Positions 53,156 through 63,336 of a stretch of 64,000 nucleotides of DNA are shown in pieces (the stretch's first letter is position 1; every line of letters starts with the position of its first letter). The notes under the pieces are model-generated. The model was given only the letters and a program-made list of their open reading frames with translations, searched no databases and was not told the DNA's origin. Both the position numbers and the translations under genes were made by a program. Source of the stretch: Lentisphaerae bacterium GWF2_57_35 (GTDB taxonomy: Bacteria; Verrucomicrobiota; Kiritimatiellia; CAIQIC01; GWF2-57-35); NCBI GenBank assembly GCA_001804865.1, contig MHBK01000066.1:1-64000 (forward strand). The letters are read 5' to 3'.

Positions 53156-56100
53156 ATGAAAAAATGCATTGGGAAAACGGTTCTGCGTGGAGCAGGGGCG
53201 TGCGCGATTCTTATCATGCTGACGTTGCCCGTCGCCGGCTACGAGGCGGGCATACCGGGGGCGACGCGGGATTACGGCAAGTCGCTGGCGCAAGGCGATC
53301 CGGTCTCTGCCGCCAACGGAGCCTACTACTTCGAGCTGCCGCTGCTGTCGCTTGGGGGGCCGATGCGCCTCGAGTGCCGGCTGTATTATCGTTCCGACCT
53401 GTATCGCGGCTACGGATTGATGAGTCTGCCGTACACCTTCTGGTGCAGTCCCTACGCGCACGCTTCGTCCGGCATGAACCTGGGCACGAACGTCTACGCC
53501 ACGGTTTATCTGCCGGATGCGCGCATGGTGTCCTTCCAGCGGGAATCCACGAGCAACTGGGGGCTGACGGGCATGTCCGCGGATATCGGCGGACACGTTT
53601 ATCAGGACAATGTCCCGCGCGTTCGCTATCAACTGCAGGAAACCACGAACGGGCTCTATCTGGCCGATCCCTCGACAGCGCGGCTCTATATGTTCGAGAA
53701 GCATCAGGGCGCCGGCGGCGCCAACGAATGGCGCATCCGGTACATCGTGGATCGAAACACGAACAGCCTGAGCTTCTCGTATGCGTCGCCCTCCATCGGA
53801 CGTCCGGCCTCCGTGAGCGACGGGCTGGGGCGTACGTTGTCGTGGAGCTATGCCTCCTACATGACCAACGTCGCCGATTCCGCCGGCCGCTCGGCGAGCT
53901 TCTATTACGAAACGTTCGCGCCGGACAACGGCAACGATCCGGTCGCTACGCTGCGCTCGATTACGAACGCGGGCGGGCAGGGGATGCGTTTCGGTTACGG
54001 CGGCGTAATGGGCGGTTTCTACCACCTGATCTCCGCCGTGAGGAATCCCGCGGGCAACACGCCCTACGTTCAGGCGTATGAAATGAAGACGCTCTACGGC
54101 GAAAGTTTTCCGCGCGTGGTTTCGCAGTGGGATGCCTACTCCAACCAAACCGCCCTGACTTACATTACGAACGGCAATCTGGTAATCGTCTCGGCGCCGG
54201 ATGGAGGCACGAACGTATACGCTCACTCGAGCTCGCACGGATTCCCGGCCCTGCTGACCGATCCCGACGGCGAGTCCATTCTGTTTGCGCAGGACACAAA
54301 CGGACACCTCGCCTCGGTGTCCGACCGGTTGGGCGGGACGGCGACTTTCGCCTACGATCCGGCGTCCGGCCTGCCGTCCGCGGCGACCAATGCGCGAGGC
54401 GATGCGCTTCGATTCGCGTGGACTCCGCGCGCGCAGTCCTTCGTCAACCCCGGCGCGGCCGATACCGTCGCCGTAACGTTTGTCGACCTGGCCCGCATCG
54501 ATTATCCCGACGGCTCGTTCGAGACGTTCGATTGCGACGGACGGGGCAACGTGACCAGCCGGATCGACCGCCTGGGCGGAACTTGGCGTGGCGCCTACAA
54601 TTCCCGCGGCCAATTGCTCGCGATCACCAATCCCGCCGGCGGTTGGTCGGCGTTTACCTACAACCCCGACGGCGCCCTGGCCACGACCCGGGATTCCGAC
54701 ACCGGGATCACGACCTACGGTTACGATGCCTCGAAGCGGCTGACCCGCGTCACGCATCCGGATGCCGCCTTCGCCGCATGGGGCTACGATTCGATGGACC
54801 GGCTCACGGCGTATACCAACGAACTCGGTCAGGTCGCGCGCACCGCGTACGACGCCAACGGGAATGCGGTTGTCCTCACGGACCCCTCCGGGCGGGCGAC
54901 GAAGTTCGGCTACGATGCGATGAATCGGCTGGTGGCCGTAACGAATCGGAACGGCGCGGTATCGCGCTGTGAGTACAACGCCCGCGGACTGCCGGAGTTG
55001 ATCATGGATACCTCGGGCGTGCGGACGGAACTCGGTTATGACAAGCATGGCCGCCCGACCACAATGACCATTGCCGGCTCCGCCTGGACGGAGGCCTACA
55101 GTGCCGAGGGGCTGCCGCAAGCCTCCGAGTCGCCGACAGGAAGCGAATCCGGCGTCGGACGGGATGCGCTTGGGCGCGTCGCGTCGTTCACGAACGGACT
55201 CGGACAGGCCGTCTCGTTCGAACGCGACGCCATGCAGCGGATCGCGCAAACGACCGATGCCCTGGGCCGGACCCGTCGGCGCCGATACGATGCGTTGGGA
55301 CGCCTGCTTTCGGTGGAAGCGCCCGGTCTGGGCTTGGCCACGAATGCGTACGACGCGCTGGGCCGGCTCGTGGAAATGACGGATTTCAACACGCAACGGT
55401 GGGGTTTTGCGTATTCGCCCGCCGGACGGCTGACGTCCATGAGCGATCCCCTGACCAACACATGGAGCTACTCGTACGACGCGCGCGGGCGCATGATCGG
55501 AGTTCAGTATCCCGATCTCGGAACGCTGGCGCTGGGTTTCGACGCCGTCGGGCTCGTCACCAATCGCCAATACGCCGGCGGTCCGTCGCTGGCGTACGCC
55601 TACGACGACAACGGGCGATTGACCGCGGCGGACGGCGCGGCCATGCAATACGACGCGGAAGGACGCGTGACCAATTTCGTGCAGAACGGCATGGCCTTCG
55701 GTTACGCCTGGGATGCGGCCGGACGGCTTGCCTCGGTCAGCTACGCCGGCGGTTCCTTCACCGTGAACTACCAATACGATTCGGCCAACGGACTGCTGAC
55801 CAACGTGGCCGATACGCTCAGTGGCGCGAGCATCGGACTGGAGTACGACGCCGACTTCCGGCTCACCGCCATCCGGCGTCCCAACGGCCTGAACACGACG
55901 TATGCCTGGGACAACGCCGGTCGGTTGACGCAACTCCGCGAAGGCTCGCTAATCGACCTCCAGTACGACTGCAACGCCGCCGGAGAGCCCACCCAGCGGG
56001 TCACGGTGGCCCCGCTGACGCCCTCGGCCTGCATGCTCACCTCCGTCTCGACCCAGCGCTACGATGCCGCCTCGCAGCTTGCAGGCGGCGGATATGCCTA

Positions 56101-57361
56101 TGATGCGCGCGGACGGCTGACGAACGCGCCGGGCTATTCGATCGAGTGGGACGGCGCCGGCCGCCTCACGCGCTGCGGCGCCGCGAACCTGATCTGCAAT
56201 GGACTGGACCACCTCGTGGCGCGCGCGGAAGCCGGCCGGACGAACGCCTTCTTCCATTCCGTCGGAATGCCGGGCGCCCCCCTGCTCGCCGAACGCAACG
56301 AGACCGGCGCAGCCTGGACGGCCTTCTACGTCTGGACCCCGGGCGGCGGACTCCTTTATCGCATCGATCCCGCCGCCGGCCATGCGGTGCGCCATTACCA
56401 TTTCGACCGCAACGGCAATACGCTGGCGTTGTCCGATGCGACCGGCGCCGTGACCGACGCCTACGCGTATTCGCCGTACGGTCGCCTGCTCGGACGCACC
56501 GGCGGCAGCGATCAACCGTTTCTCTTCATGGGCGCTTACGGCGTGCGCCGCGAAGGCACGCAGCAGGTTTATCACGCCGGCGCGCGCTACTACGACGCCC
56601 AGTCGGGCCGGTTCTTCTCCCGCGAGCCGCTGTGGCCCCGCATCGGCGCTCCCATGAGCGCCAACCCGTATCAGTATGCCGGGTCGGATCCCGCCGGCCT
56701 CGTCGATCCGTCGGGCTTGCTCGAAACCCTTGCCTATGGCCTGGCGGAACTTGTCACGCCGGGTTGGGCTCGCGCCTACGAGCAGTACGGAATGCTGGGG
56801 CTCGTGGTTCAGATGCAAGCCGACCTCGGCGCGGAGGCGGCCCTCGAAATCTTCTCGCGGGAAGACGCCCTGGAATCGCTGGAGTACACCATGTCCTACC
56901 TTTCCCGCTACAGCCGCTTGCGGAAGCAACGCGCCGCAGGGACGGGCCCGACGTGGTTCGAAGAGGCGATGCAGCACGATTGGGGACCCGCGCCGGGCGC
57001 CGTGGCTACGCCGCTTCTTCCTCCTGCGCCGCCGGAGCCGGTTTTGCAGGCCGGCACGCCCGCGCCGCTCAACCCCGCGTTTGTCGAATTCATGATCTTC
57101 GAATTCGTGGGCGATTACGAAGCCTACGCGAAGGCGGCCCCCCTGGCGGCGAATCAGGATTTGCACTTGCAGGCGCCCGTCGGAAGCCTTGCGGATATGT
57201 TCGGGCTGTTGATCCAGACCCGGACCTACTGGGACGAAGACGACGCCCATTGGATGCTGAACGAAGCGCTGAAAGAAACCGGCGGCCACGTGACCGAAGC
57301 CCGGCATCTCATGGACGACCTGCTCGGCGGCATGCGGGATCGGCGCTGGGGCAATCGTTGA
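53156..57361 (+). CDS. Secreted Rhs/YD-repeat protein
   Basis: The 1401 residues open with a signal peptide (ILIMLTLPVAGYEA). The N-terminal part has DPVSAANGAYYFELPLLSLG, common to Rhs-like proteins. About 20 or more YD repeats follow (YGYDASKRLTRVTHPDA, FGYDAMNRLVAVTNRNG, WDNAGRLTQLREG). The conserved Rhs core is YHAGARYYDAQSGRFFSREP, then NPYQYAGSDPAGLVDPSG near residue 1185. The remaining 215 residues form a variable tip with no toxin family recognised. YD repeats usually form a shell that encloses a C-terminal effector. No immunity gene follows; the next gene encodes another large secreted protein. Surface or carbohydrate-related roles are alternatives to a toxin. Confidence 0.9.
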   Translation: MKKCIGKTVLRGAGACAILIMLTLPVAGYEAGIPGATRDYGKSLAQGDPVSAANGAYYFELPLLSLGGPMRLECRLYYRSDLYRGYGLMSLPYTFWCSPYAHASSGMNLGTNVYATVYLPDARMVSFQRESTSNWGLTGMSADIGGHVYQDNVPRVRYQLQETTNGLYLADPSTARLYMFEKHQGAGGANEWRIRYIVDRNTNSLSFSYASPSIGRPASVSDGLGRTLSWSYASYMTNVADSAGRSASFYYETFAPDNGNDPVATLRSITNAGGQGMRFGYGGVMGGFYHLISAVRNPAGNTPYVQAYEMKTLYGESFPRVVSQWDAYSNQTALTYITNGNLVIVSAPDGGTNVYAHSSSHGFPALLTDPDGESILFAQDTNGHLASVSDRLGGTATFAYDPASGLPSAATNARGDALRFAWTPRAQSFVNPGAADTVAVTFVDLARIDYPDGSFETFDCDGRGNVTSRIDRLGGTWRGAYNSRGQLLAITNPAGGWSAFTYNPDGALATTRDSDTGITTYGYDASKRLTRVTHPDAAFAAWGYDSMDRLTAYTNELGQVARTAYDANGNAVVLTDPSGRATKFGYDAMNRLVAVTNRNGAVSRCEYNARGLPELIMDTSGVRTELGYDKHGRPTTMTIAGSAWTEAYSAEGLPQASESPTGSESGVGRDALGRVASFTNGLGQAVSFERDAMQRIAQTTDALGRTRRRRYDALGRLLSVEAPGLGLATNAYDALGRLVEMTDFNTQRWGFAYSPAGRLTSMSDPLTNTWSYSYDARGRMIGVQYPDLGTLALGFDAVGLVTNRQYAGGPSLAYAYDDNGRLTAADGAAMQYDAEGRVTNFVQNGMAFGYAWDAAGRLASVSYAGGSFTVNYQYDSANGLLTNVADTLSGASIGLEYDADFRLTAIRRPNGLNTTYAWDNAGRLTQLREGSLIDLQYDCNAAGEPTQRVTVAPLTPSACMLTSVSTQRYDAASQLAGGGYAYDARGRLTNAPGYSIEWDGAGRLTRCGAANLICNGLDHLVARAEAGRTNAFFHSVGMPGAPLLAERNETGAAWTAFYVWTPGGGLLYRIDPAAGHAVRHYHFDRNGNTLALSDATGAVTDAYAYSPYGRLLGRTGGSDQPFLFMGAYGVRREGTQQVYHAGARYYDAQSGRFFSREPLWPRIGAPMSANPYQYAGSDPAGLVDPSGLLETLAYGLAELVTPGWARAYEQYGMLGLVVQMQADLGAEAALEIFSREDALESLEYTMSYLSRYSRLRKQRAAGTGPTWFEEAMQHDWGPAPGAVATPLLPPAPPEPVLQAGTPAPLNPAFVEFMIFEFVGDYEAYAKAAPLAANQDLHLQAPVGSLADMFGLLIQTRTYWDEDDAHWMLNEALKETGGHVTEARHLMDDLLGGMRDRRWGNR

Positions 57362-57412
57362 AAAAATGACTTGTTGCAAACGGAAATATGGAGGCTGTGT
57401 ATTCTCTGTGAT

Positions 57413-59323
57413 ATGAGCAGGATCGGTCGACAAACGTGCGCCGGCTTCTTGGGGTGGGCGCTGCTGGCGGGCAACGCCGCGGCGGCCCCGTCCGTCTGGA
57501 TGAACTTCGACGATCTGCCGGCGACGCGCTCCAACGACCCGCCCGCCGGCAGTGCAACGTGGCTGTACACGACCAAGGAAATCAACTCCAATGCCGCCTA
57601 CGGCATGACGCAATACGACACCTGCGGCTGGCGCAATACGAACGCCTATCCGGCCCCTTTCACAAACAACCACAACTATCTTCAACTCTATTTCAACACC
57701 TACAACAGCGATCACATGGGCTTCGAGACCTACGGCTATCTCGAAGTGGACGGCGGCAACGCCGTGACCGGCCACAGCCTGAAGTACGTCGTGACGGGAG
57801 GAAAAAACTCGTACACGACCAACAGCACGGAATATCTGCTGACGAACGGACTGAAAGCGACCTCCAAAGCGCACTTCACGAATTGGCTTGGGATGGGCGT
57901 CGATCCCGTCGCCTGGGGCGCGACCGTGGGACACCCGTACGTCTACTTTCTGAACCTCAGCACCAATCCCATTCCGGAAGCGCAGGGCGCCAACCGGCTG
58001 AGCTTCTACTACTTTGTTCCATCCTCGCTCTCCAACGGCCCCGGCGGATGGGGGCAACGGCCGGAACCCACGGTGAACATCGGTCCGTTCAATGGCGTCG
58101 GCGGGCATTGGTATCATGAAATCTGCACGCAAGGCGGCGGTTGGACCCGCGCTCTCTGCGACGGCCATCCCCAGCACAACAACGCCTGGTCGGGCGCCGC
58201 GCAATATCCCTATCCCAGTTCGAGCCTGCGCAGCTATGGCTCGGACTATTTCACGAACCTGTACCGCTGGTACATCAGCTTCAAGCCTCACGACGGCATC
58301 GGCCGCGCGCCCTATGCCGTCTGGTTCGACGAAATCGAGTTTCAGTTCGATCCCGAACCGCAGAACGACGAAACGATCTGCTCGCCGTCCGTGGTCTATT
58401 TTCCGTCGAACAAAACCTTCGAAATCGGCTTCATGGACAAGTACAAGAATTTTGCCTACAGCTACTCCACGTACGAACTGCGGTATTCCTTCGACCCGAT
58501 CGACAACGCCAACTGGGCCAGCGCCGCGCCGGCTCACATCCTCGCCGACAGCCGTTACTCCATCAGCAACCGCTGGGACGGCAAGTTTCAGAAGTTCTGG
58601 CCGTACTACCAGTCCGTATGGGCGCCGTTCGAGCTGGCCACGCCGCAGGATTCGGCCCGCCTGATCCCCGGCACGAACGTGTATTTTGCCGTCAAAGACA
58701 TTTCCCAGCAAAACGGCGACGGCATGCTGCCCATCACCAACTGCACGATCGGACGCTGGACCATCGGCGGCCGGAACTATTTCGCTTACAGCAACAGCTT
58801 CGACTATGCCGGCGATCAGCCGGCGTTGCCGCTCCTCAAGCGCATCTCCTTCCGGATCCCCGACGGCTCCCCCGACGCCGATGGGGACGGAGTGGAGGAT
58901 TGGTGGGAGCAGCTCAACTTCGGCGATCCGGCGAACGGTCAGCCCGGCGCCGATCCCGACGGCGACCAGCTCGCGAATCTGGCCGAGGCCGCGGAAAAAA
59001 CCAATCCTCATATCGCCGATATGGACGCCGATGGTTTCAACGACCGGCAGGAATTGATCGCCGGCACCGGTTTCCGCGATGCCTCCAGTTTCCCTCGCAT
59101 CGAATCCGTTCATCTGGCGTCCGGCGGCCCGGCGCTCTCCTGGCACGGCGTAACGCAACGCCTCTACAGCATCTGTGAAACCACCAATCTGTTCGTCTCC
59201 GCCACAACGACCAACGTCTACCGCCGGCCGGGCCAGAACGCCACGATGACCTGCACCAACTTGCCTTCCGCGAACGAGGGCTTCTCCCATCTGCTCATCG
59301 AGCTGCCGGGCTTCCCGTGGTGA
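57413..59323 (+). CDS. Large secreted protein with TSP3 calcium repeats
   Basis: About 636 residues from MSRIGRQTC at 57413, which gives a signal peptide (FLGWALLAGNAAAAPS). A TTG 14 codons earlier is possible, and GGAGG lies 18 bases before the ATG. The N-terminal 450 residues are beta-rich and aromatic (jelly-roll-like, e.g. WYISFKPHDGIGRAPYAVWF) without a named family. A TSP3-type region follows (DADGDGVEDWWEQLNFGDPA, DPDGDQLANLAEAAEKTNPH, DMDADGFNDRQELIAGTGF). An end module like those of two other secreted proteins here closes the chain (GPALSWHGVTQRLYSICETT). It is the last gene of the Rhs operon, 51 bp after it. Its role is unknown. Confidence 0.8.
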   Translation: MSRIGRQTCAGFLGWALLAGNAAAAPSVWMNFDDLPATRSNDPPAGSATWLYTTKEINSNAAYGMTQYDTCGWRNTNAYPAPFTNNHNYLQLYFNTYNSDHMGFETYGYLEVDGGNAVTGHSLKYVVTGGKNSYTTNSTEYLLTNGLKATSKAHFTNWLGMGVDPVAWGATVGHPYVYFLNLSTNPIPEAQGANRLSFYYFVPSSLSNGPGGWGQRPEPTVNIGPFNGVGGHWYHEICTQGGGWTRALCDGHPQHNNAWSGAAQYPYPSSSLRSYGSDYFTNLYRWYISFKPHDGIGRAPYAVWFDEIEFQFDPEPQNDETICSPSVVYFPSNKTFEIGFMDKYKNFAYSYSTYELRYSFDPIDNANWASAAPAHILADSRYSISNRWDGKFQKFWPYYQSVWAPFELATPQDSARLIPGTNVYFAVKDISQQNGDGMLPITNCTIGRWTIGGRNYFAYSNSFDYAGDQPALPLLKRISFRIPDGSPDADGDGVEDWWEQLNFGDPANGQPGADPDGDQLANLAEAAEKTNPHIADMDADGFNDRQELIAGTGFRDASSFPRIESVHLASGGPALSWHGVTQRLYSICETTNLFVSATTTNVYRRPGQNATMTCTNLPSANEGFSHLLIELPGFPW

Positions 59324-59386
59324 TCTCTATTGTACCTTGAATCGGCTGGCAGCCGGGGACAAGAGAATCCGTAGGGATAGATGGAA

Positions 59387-62300
59387 TCAGAAGCCGTTTC
59401 CGTTGCGGGGATGGGCGGGGGGACGGCGGCAGGGGGCCTTGTTGATATCCAGGTAGACGCAGTCCTCGCCGAGGATGTGTTCGATCTCGTGGATCAGTTT
59501 TTCGCTGGGGGAAACCTTGAACGAGCGGTGCGTGTCCATGAAGACCTTTTCGCCGGAAGGGAATTGCAGGCAGAGAATGACCTGGGTGTCGCCCCGATGG
59601 CGGAGCAGGATTTCCTTCAGGATGTTCATGACGCGATCGTCCAGGACGGACGTGGGGATGTGGATGTTAAAGGATTTGGAGAAGAACTTGGGCACGTCGG
59701 CCAAAGGATAAAGCTCGGCGGCCTTCATGCGCAGGCCTTCCGCCTGTACGAGTTCCCCGCAGACCATGACGGGAGCTTCCTCTTTTAGATGGACGCCGAA
59801 GTTTTCGAAGGTGTCGGGGAAGACGACGACTTCGAACGAGCCGTAGAGGTGCTCCAGGCGGAAAACCGCCATGGGTTTCTGGCTCTTCTTGGTGAATCTT
59901 TTCTGCAACTGCGACACGAGCCCGCCGATGCGGGTCTGGGCGCCGGAAGGGATTTTGTCCAGCGCCTGGGGATCGGCCAGACTGTATTGCTTCAGCGTCC
60001 AGGCGTGCGCCGTGAGCGGATGACCGGAAATATAGAACCCGAGCAGTTCCTTCTCCGCGGAGAGCATCTGGCTTTCGGGCCAGGCCTCGCCGGGAGGCAG
60101 GTCGTCGCTTGTGGACGCTTCGGGAGAAGAGGCCCCGAGCATGTCGAACAGCGAGGCCTGGCCGGATTTGCGGTCGCGCTGAATGGAGCCGGCGCGGCTC
60201 ATGGCGTAATCGACGCCGTGGAAGAGCCGTCCGCGCGAGAGGCCCGTGAAATCGAAGGCGCCGCAGCGCACCAGGCTTTCCAGGGTTTTTCGATTTACCG
60301 CCTGGCTGTCGACGCGGATGCAGAAGTCGACCAGGCCCTTGTAGGGGCCGTTGGCCCGGCGTTCCTTGACCAGGGCTTCCACCGCGCCGGTGCCGACGTT
60401 CTTGACCCCGGCGAGGCCGTAGCGGATGCCGTCCTTGACCGGCTTGAAGCGCACGTCGCTGTCGTTGACGTTAGGCGCCAGGATCGGGATGTCCATCTCC
60501 TGGGCCTCGGCCACCAGGCCCGGAAGCTTTTCGGTATTGCCCATTTCGCTGGAGAGCATGGCCGCCATGAATTCGGCGGGGTGGTGCGCCTTCAGATAGG
60601 CGGTTTGAAAGGAGACGATGCCGTACGCCGCGCTGTGCGACTTGTTGAACCCGTACCCGGCGAACCGCTCGATGGTGTCGAAAATTTCGCCGGCCTTTTT
60701 CTCCGGGATCTTGTTGGTTTTGACGCAGCCGTCGACGAACTTGCTGCGCTGTTTGGCCATTTCCTCGGCCTTCTTTTTGCCCATGGCGCGGCGCAGGATG
60801 TCGCCCTGGCCGAGCGAAAAGCCGGCGAGGATGTTGGCGGCCTGCTGGACCTGCTCCTGATAAATCATGACCCCGTAGGTTTCCTTGAGGACGGGTTCGA
60901 GCAGGGGATGGGCGTATTGAATTTTGACCTTGCCGTGCTTGCGGTCGATGTAGTCGGGGATCATGTCCATCGGGCCCGGCCGGTAGAGGGCGATCATGGC
61001 GATCAGCTCCTCGACGCAAGTGAGGCTGATGCGCTTGAGCAAATCGCGCATGCCCGGACTTTCAACCTGGAACACGCCGACGGTATCGCCCCGGTTGAGC
61101 AGGGCGAAGGTCTCCGGGTCGGTGACCGGGATCTTCATGATGTCCAGTTCGAGATCGCAGGTCAGCTTGATGTTGTCCACGGCCTCCTGGATCACCGTCA
61201 GCGTCTTTAATCCCAGAAAGTCCATCTTGAGCAGGCCGACCTGTTCGAGGGGGACCATTTCGAACTGGGTAATGATCTCCTTGTCTTTATCCCGCGAGAG
61301 CGGCACAAGTTCGATCAGGGGTTTTTCGCCGATCACAACGCCGGCGGCGTGCGTGCCGGGATTGCGCGGCAGGCCTTCGAGGACGCGCGCATATTTCAGG
61401 ATGCGCTTGGCGTTGGCGTCTTTTTCGGCCATCTCACGGAACTCGGGATTTTGTTCGAGAGCCTTTTCCAGCGTCATCTTGGGATCTTCCGGCACCATCT
61501 TGGCGAGCCGGTCGCATTCCTGGAGGGGAATCTCCAGCACGCGGCCGATGTCGCGGATGACGGTCTTGGCGCCCAGCGTGCCGAAAGTGACGATTTGCGC
61601 GACGTTGTCGCGGCCGTATTTCTGCTTCACGTATTCGATCACTTCGCCGCGGCGCGTCTGGCAGAAGTCGATGTCGAAGTCAGGCGGGGATACGCGCTCG
61701 GGATTCAGGAACCGTTCGAAGATCAGGTTGTAGTGCAGCGGATCGATGCCGGTGATGCCGAGGGCATAGGCGACAATGCTGCCGGCGCCCGAGCCGCGGC
61801 CGGGCCCGACCGGAATCCGTTGGTTCTTGGCAAAATGGATGAAATCCCACACCACCAGGAAGTAATTGATGAACTTCGTTTTTTCGATGATGCCCAGCTC
61901 GTAATAGAAGCGTTCGGAAATTCGCTTTTCGGCTTCGTTCTTCGGACGATCCACGTCTTCGATGCCATAGCGGAGTTTCAGTCCCTCCTGGGCGATCTTG
62001 ATGAGGTATTCCTTATGTTGGAAGCCTTCGGGCACCTGATAAGTAGGGAAATGCAGCTTCTTGCCCAGCTCCAACTCGACGTTGCAGCGGTCGGCGATGA
62101 CCAGCGTATTGGCGAGCGCCTCGGGAATCTCGCCGAAGAGCTTCCGCATCTCGGCGCCGCTCTTCATGTAAAATTGATCCGACGAGTACTTCATGCGCTT
62201 CTCGTCGGTCATGACCGTTTGCGTTTGCAGGCAGAGCAGCACCTCGTGGGCCTCGGCATGTTCGGCCTTCAGGTAATGCACGTCGTTGGTCGCCACCAGC

Positions 62301-62908
62301 GGCAGGTTCATGCGTTTCGCAAGCAGGAGCACGTTTTTGTTGGCGATTTTCTGTTCGGGCAGGCCGTGGTCCTGCACTTCGAGATAAAAATTGCCCTGGC
62401 CCATGATCTGGACATATTCGTCGGCCGCCTGGGCCGCCGCGTCGAGGTTGTTGTTCGCGCAATGGCCGGTGACTTCGCCTTTGAGGCAAGCCGCCAGCGC
62501 GATCAGCCCCTTGTGATGGCCGGCCAGCAGTTCCTTGTCGATGCGGGGCTTGTAATAGAAGCCTTCCAGGTGCGCCTTGGACACCAGGTAAATCAGGTTG
62601 TTGTAGCCTTCCTCGTTTTCCGCGAGCAGGACCAGGTGGTTGGACTGGCTTCGGTTGGCGCCGGTTTTCTTTTCGTGCATGCTCCCATGCGCCATATACA
62701 CTTCGCACCCCAGGATGGGTTTAATGCCGGCGGCCTTGGCTTTCTTGTAGAAGTCGATCGTTCCGTACAACGTACCATGATCGGTGATGGCCACTTGCGT
62801 CATGCCCAATTCCGCGGCCGTCGACATGATTCGTTCGACCTGACAGGCGCCATCCAGGAGGCTATACTCCGTGTGAAAATGCAAATGGACAAATGGTTCT
62901 TGTTTCAC
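59387..62908 (-). CDS. dnaE: DNA polymerase III subunit alpha
   Basis: Catalytic subunit of the replicative polymerase, 1173 residues. The PHP domain opens it (FVHLHFHTEYSLLDGACQVE, VAITDHGTLYG). The polymerase core has GPGRGSGAGSIVAYALGITG and the catalytic aspartates in PDFDIDFCQTRRGEVIEYV. RNPGTHAAGVVIGEKPL and MIYQEQVQQAANILAGFSLG are also typical, with GYGFNKSHSAAYGIVSFQTA in the fingers and tandem helix-hairpin-helix region. A C-terminal OB fold (TRIGGLVSQLQKRFTKKSQ) and tail follow. The GTG at 62908 is chosen because VKQEPFVHLHFH is where family members begin; the frame extends to a GTG at 62992. Both lack a strong ribosome site. Confidence 0.96.
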   Translation of the reverse strand: MKQEPFVHLHFHTEYSLLDGACQVERIMSTAAELGMTQVAITDHGTLYGTIDFYKKAKAAGIKPILGCEVYMAHGSMHEKKTGANRSQSNHLVLLAENEEGYNNLIYLVSKAHLEGFYYKPRIDKELLAGHHKGLIALAACLKGEVTGHCANNNLDAAAQAADEYVQIMGQGNFYLEVQDHGLPEQKIANKNVLLLAKRMNLPLVATNDVHYLKAEHAEAHEVLLCLQTQTVMTDEKRMKYSSDQFYMKSGAEMRKLFGEIPEALANTLVIADRCNVELELGKKLHFPTYQVPEGFQHKEYLIKIAQEGLKLRYGIEDVDRPKNEAEKRISERFYYELGIIEKTKFINYFLVVWDFIHFAKNQRIPVGPGRGSGAGSIVAYALGITGIDPLHYNLIFERFLNPERVSPPDFDIDFCQTRRGEVIEYVKQKYGRDNVAQIVTFGTLGAKTVIRDIGRVLEIPLQECDRLAKMVPEDPKMTLEKALEQNPEFREMAEKDANAKRILKYARVLEGLPRNPGTHAAGVVIGEKPLIELVPLSRDKDKEIITQFEMVPLEQVGLLKMDFLGLKTLTVIQEAVDNIKLTCDLELDIMKIPVTDPETFALLNRGDTVGVFQVESPGMRDLLKRISLTCVEELIAMIALYRPGPMDMIPDYIDRKHGKVKIQYAHPLLEPVLKETYGVMIYQEQVQQAANILAGFSLGQGDILRRAMGKKKAEEMAKQRSKFVDGCVKTNKIPEKKAGEIFDTIERFAGYGFNKSHSAAYGIVSFQTAYLKAHHPAEFMAAMLSSEMGNTEKLPGLVAEAQEMDIPILAPNVNDSDVRFKPVKDGIRYGLAGVKNVGTGAVEALVKERRANGPYKGLVDFCIRVDSQAVNRKTLESLVRCGAFDFTGLSRGRLFHGVDYAMSRAGSIQRDRKSGQASLFDMLGASSPEASTSDDLPPGEAWPESQMLSAEKELLGFYISGHPLTAHAWTLKQYSLADPQALDKIPSGAQTRIGGLVSQLQKRFTKKSQKPMAVFRLEHLYGSFEVVVFPDTFENFGVHLKEEAPVMVCGELVQAEGLRMKAAELYPLADVPKFFSKSFNIHIPTSVLDDRVMNILKEILLRHRGDTQVILCLQFPSGEKVFMDTHRSFKVSPSEKLIHEIEHILGEDCVYLDINKAPCRRPPAHPRNGNGF

Positions 62909-63007
62909 GGCAATGTAATCGGTTAAAGCAAAAAGATTTATAACATACGCCCGGCGTGTCCGGAGCGCTGTTTCGCCTCCTTTATACCTCACTCGAACCG
63001 GGGATGC

Positions 63008-63038
63008 AAAAAGAACCGGGGAAGGAGGGGTTCTTTTT
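63008..63038 (-). terminator. Intrinsic-terminator-like hairpin in the dnaE upstream region
   Basis: AAAAAGAACC and GGTTCTTTTT pair over ten bases around an 11-base loop. They give a T-tract on either strand. On the minus strand it lies about 100 bases before the dnaE start, so it could attenuate dnaE or insulate it from upstream transcription. Confidence 0.45.
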
Positions 63039-63055
63039 TGATTCGTTTCCCTCCC

Positions 63056-63146
63056 TCATAATCCTAATCGTAATCGTAATCTCTCTTTGCCCTGTCGAAG
63101 ACGGGATTAAGAAAGATTACGATTAAGATTAGGAGGAGGATTAGGA
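63056..63146. repeat. Inverted pair of short hexamer arrays
   Basis: The left arm (63056-63088) has several copies close to TAATCG. The right arm (about 63105-63146) is its approximate reverse complement (GATTAC, GATTAA, GATTAG). The design matches the heptamer arrays elsewhere in the window. Confidence 0.65.
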
Positions 63147-63200
63147 AAGGAGACCGCTTATGCTCTGGTCCGACCAGGCTTTCGCCCTCGGACGTTCATC

Positions 63201-63229
63201 TTGACGCGTCCATCCCGCGTCTATATTGT
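63201..63229 (+). promoter_or_regulatory. Sigma-70 promoter of the esterase gene
   Basis: TTGACG and TATTGT are separated by 17 bases. The leader to the ATG at 63337 is about 100 bases. Confidence 0.5.
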
Positions 63230-63336
63230 TCTCTTCAGTGCAATCGCTCTCATGCGAACTGGATGAGGCCTGTGCCTGCGCCGCCAGAAGAGCGATTCCC
63301 TATGCATTAAGAACAGCTTTCGACAAGGAGGTTTGC

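Larger units (their letters stand above)
62909..63336. other. Divergent intergenic region between dnaE and esterase
   Basis: No gene is recognised in these 428 bases. They hold a hairpin with flanking A/T tracts near 63008-63038, an inverted pair of short repeats near 63056-63146, and a good promoter for the esterase. Confidence 0.6.

Noticed and set aside
53054..59290. Two very long minus-strand frames opposite the Rhs and TSP3 genes
   Set aside because: They are GC-driven antisense frames; the plus strand encodes clear YD repeats, the Rhs core and calcium motifs.
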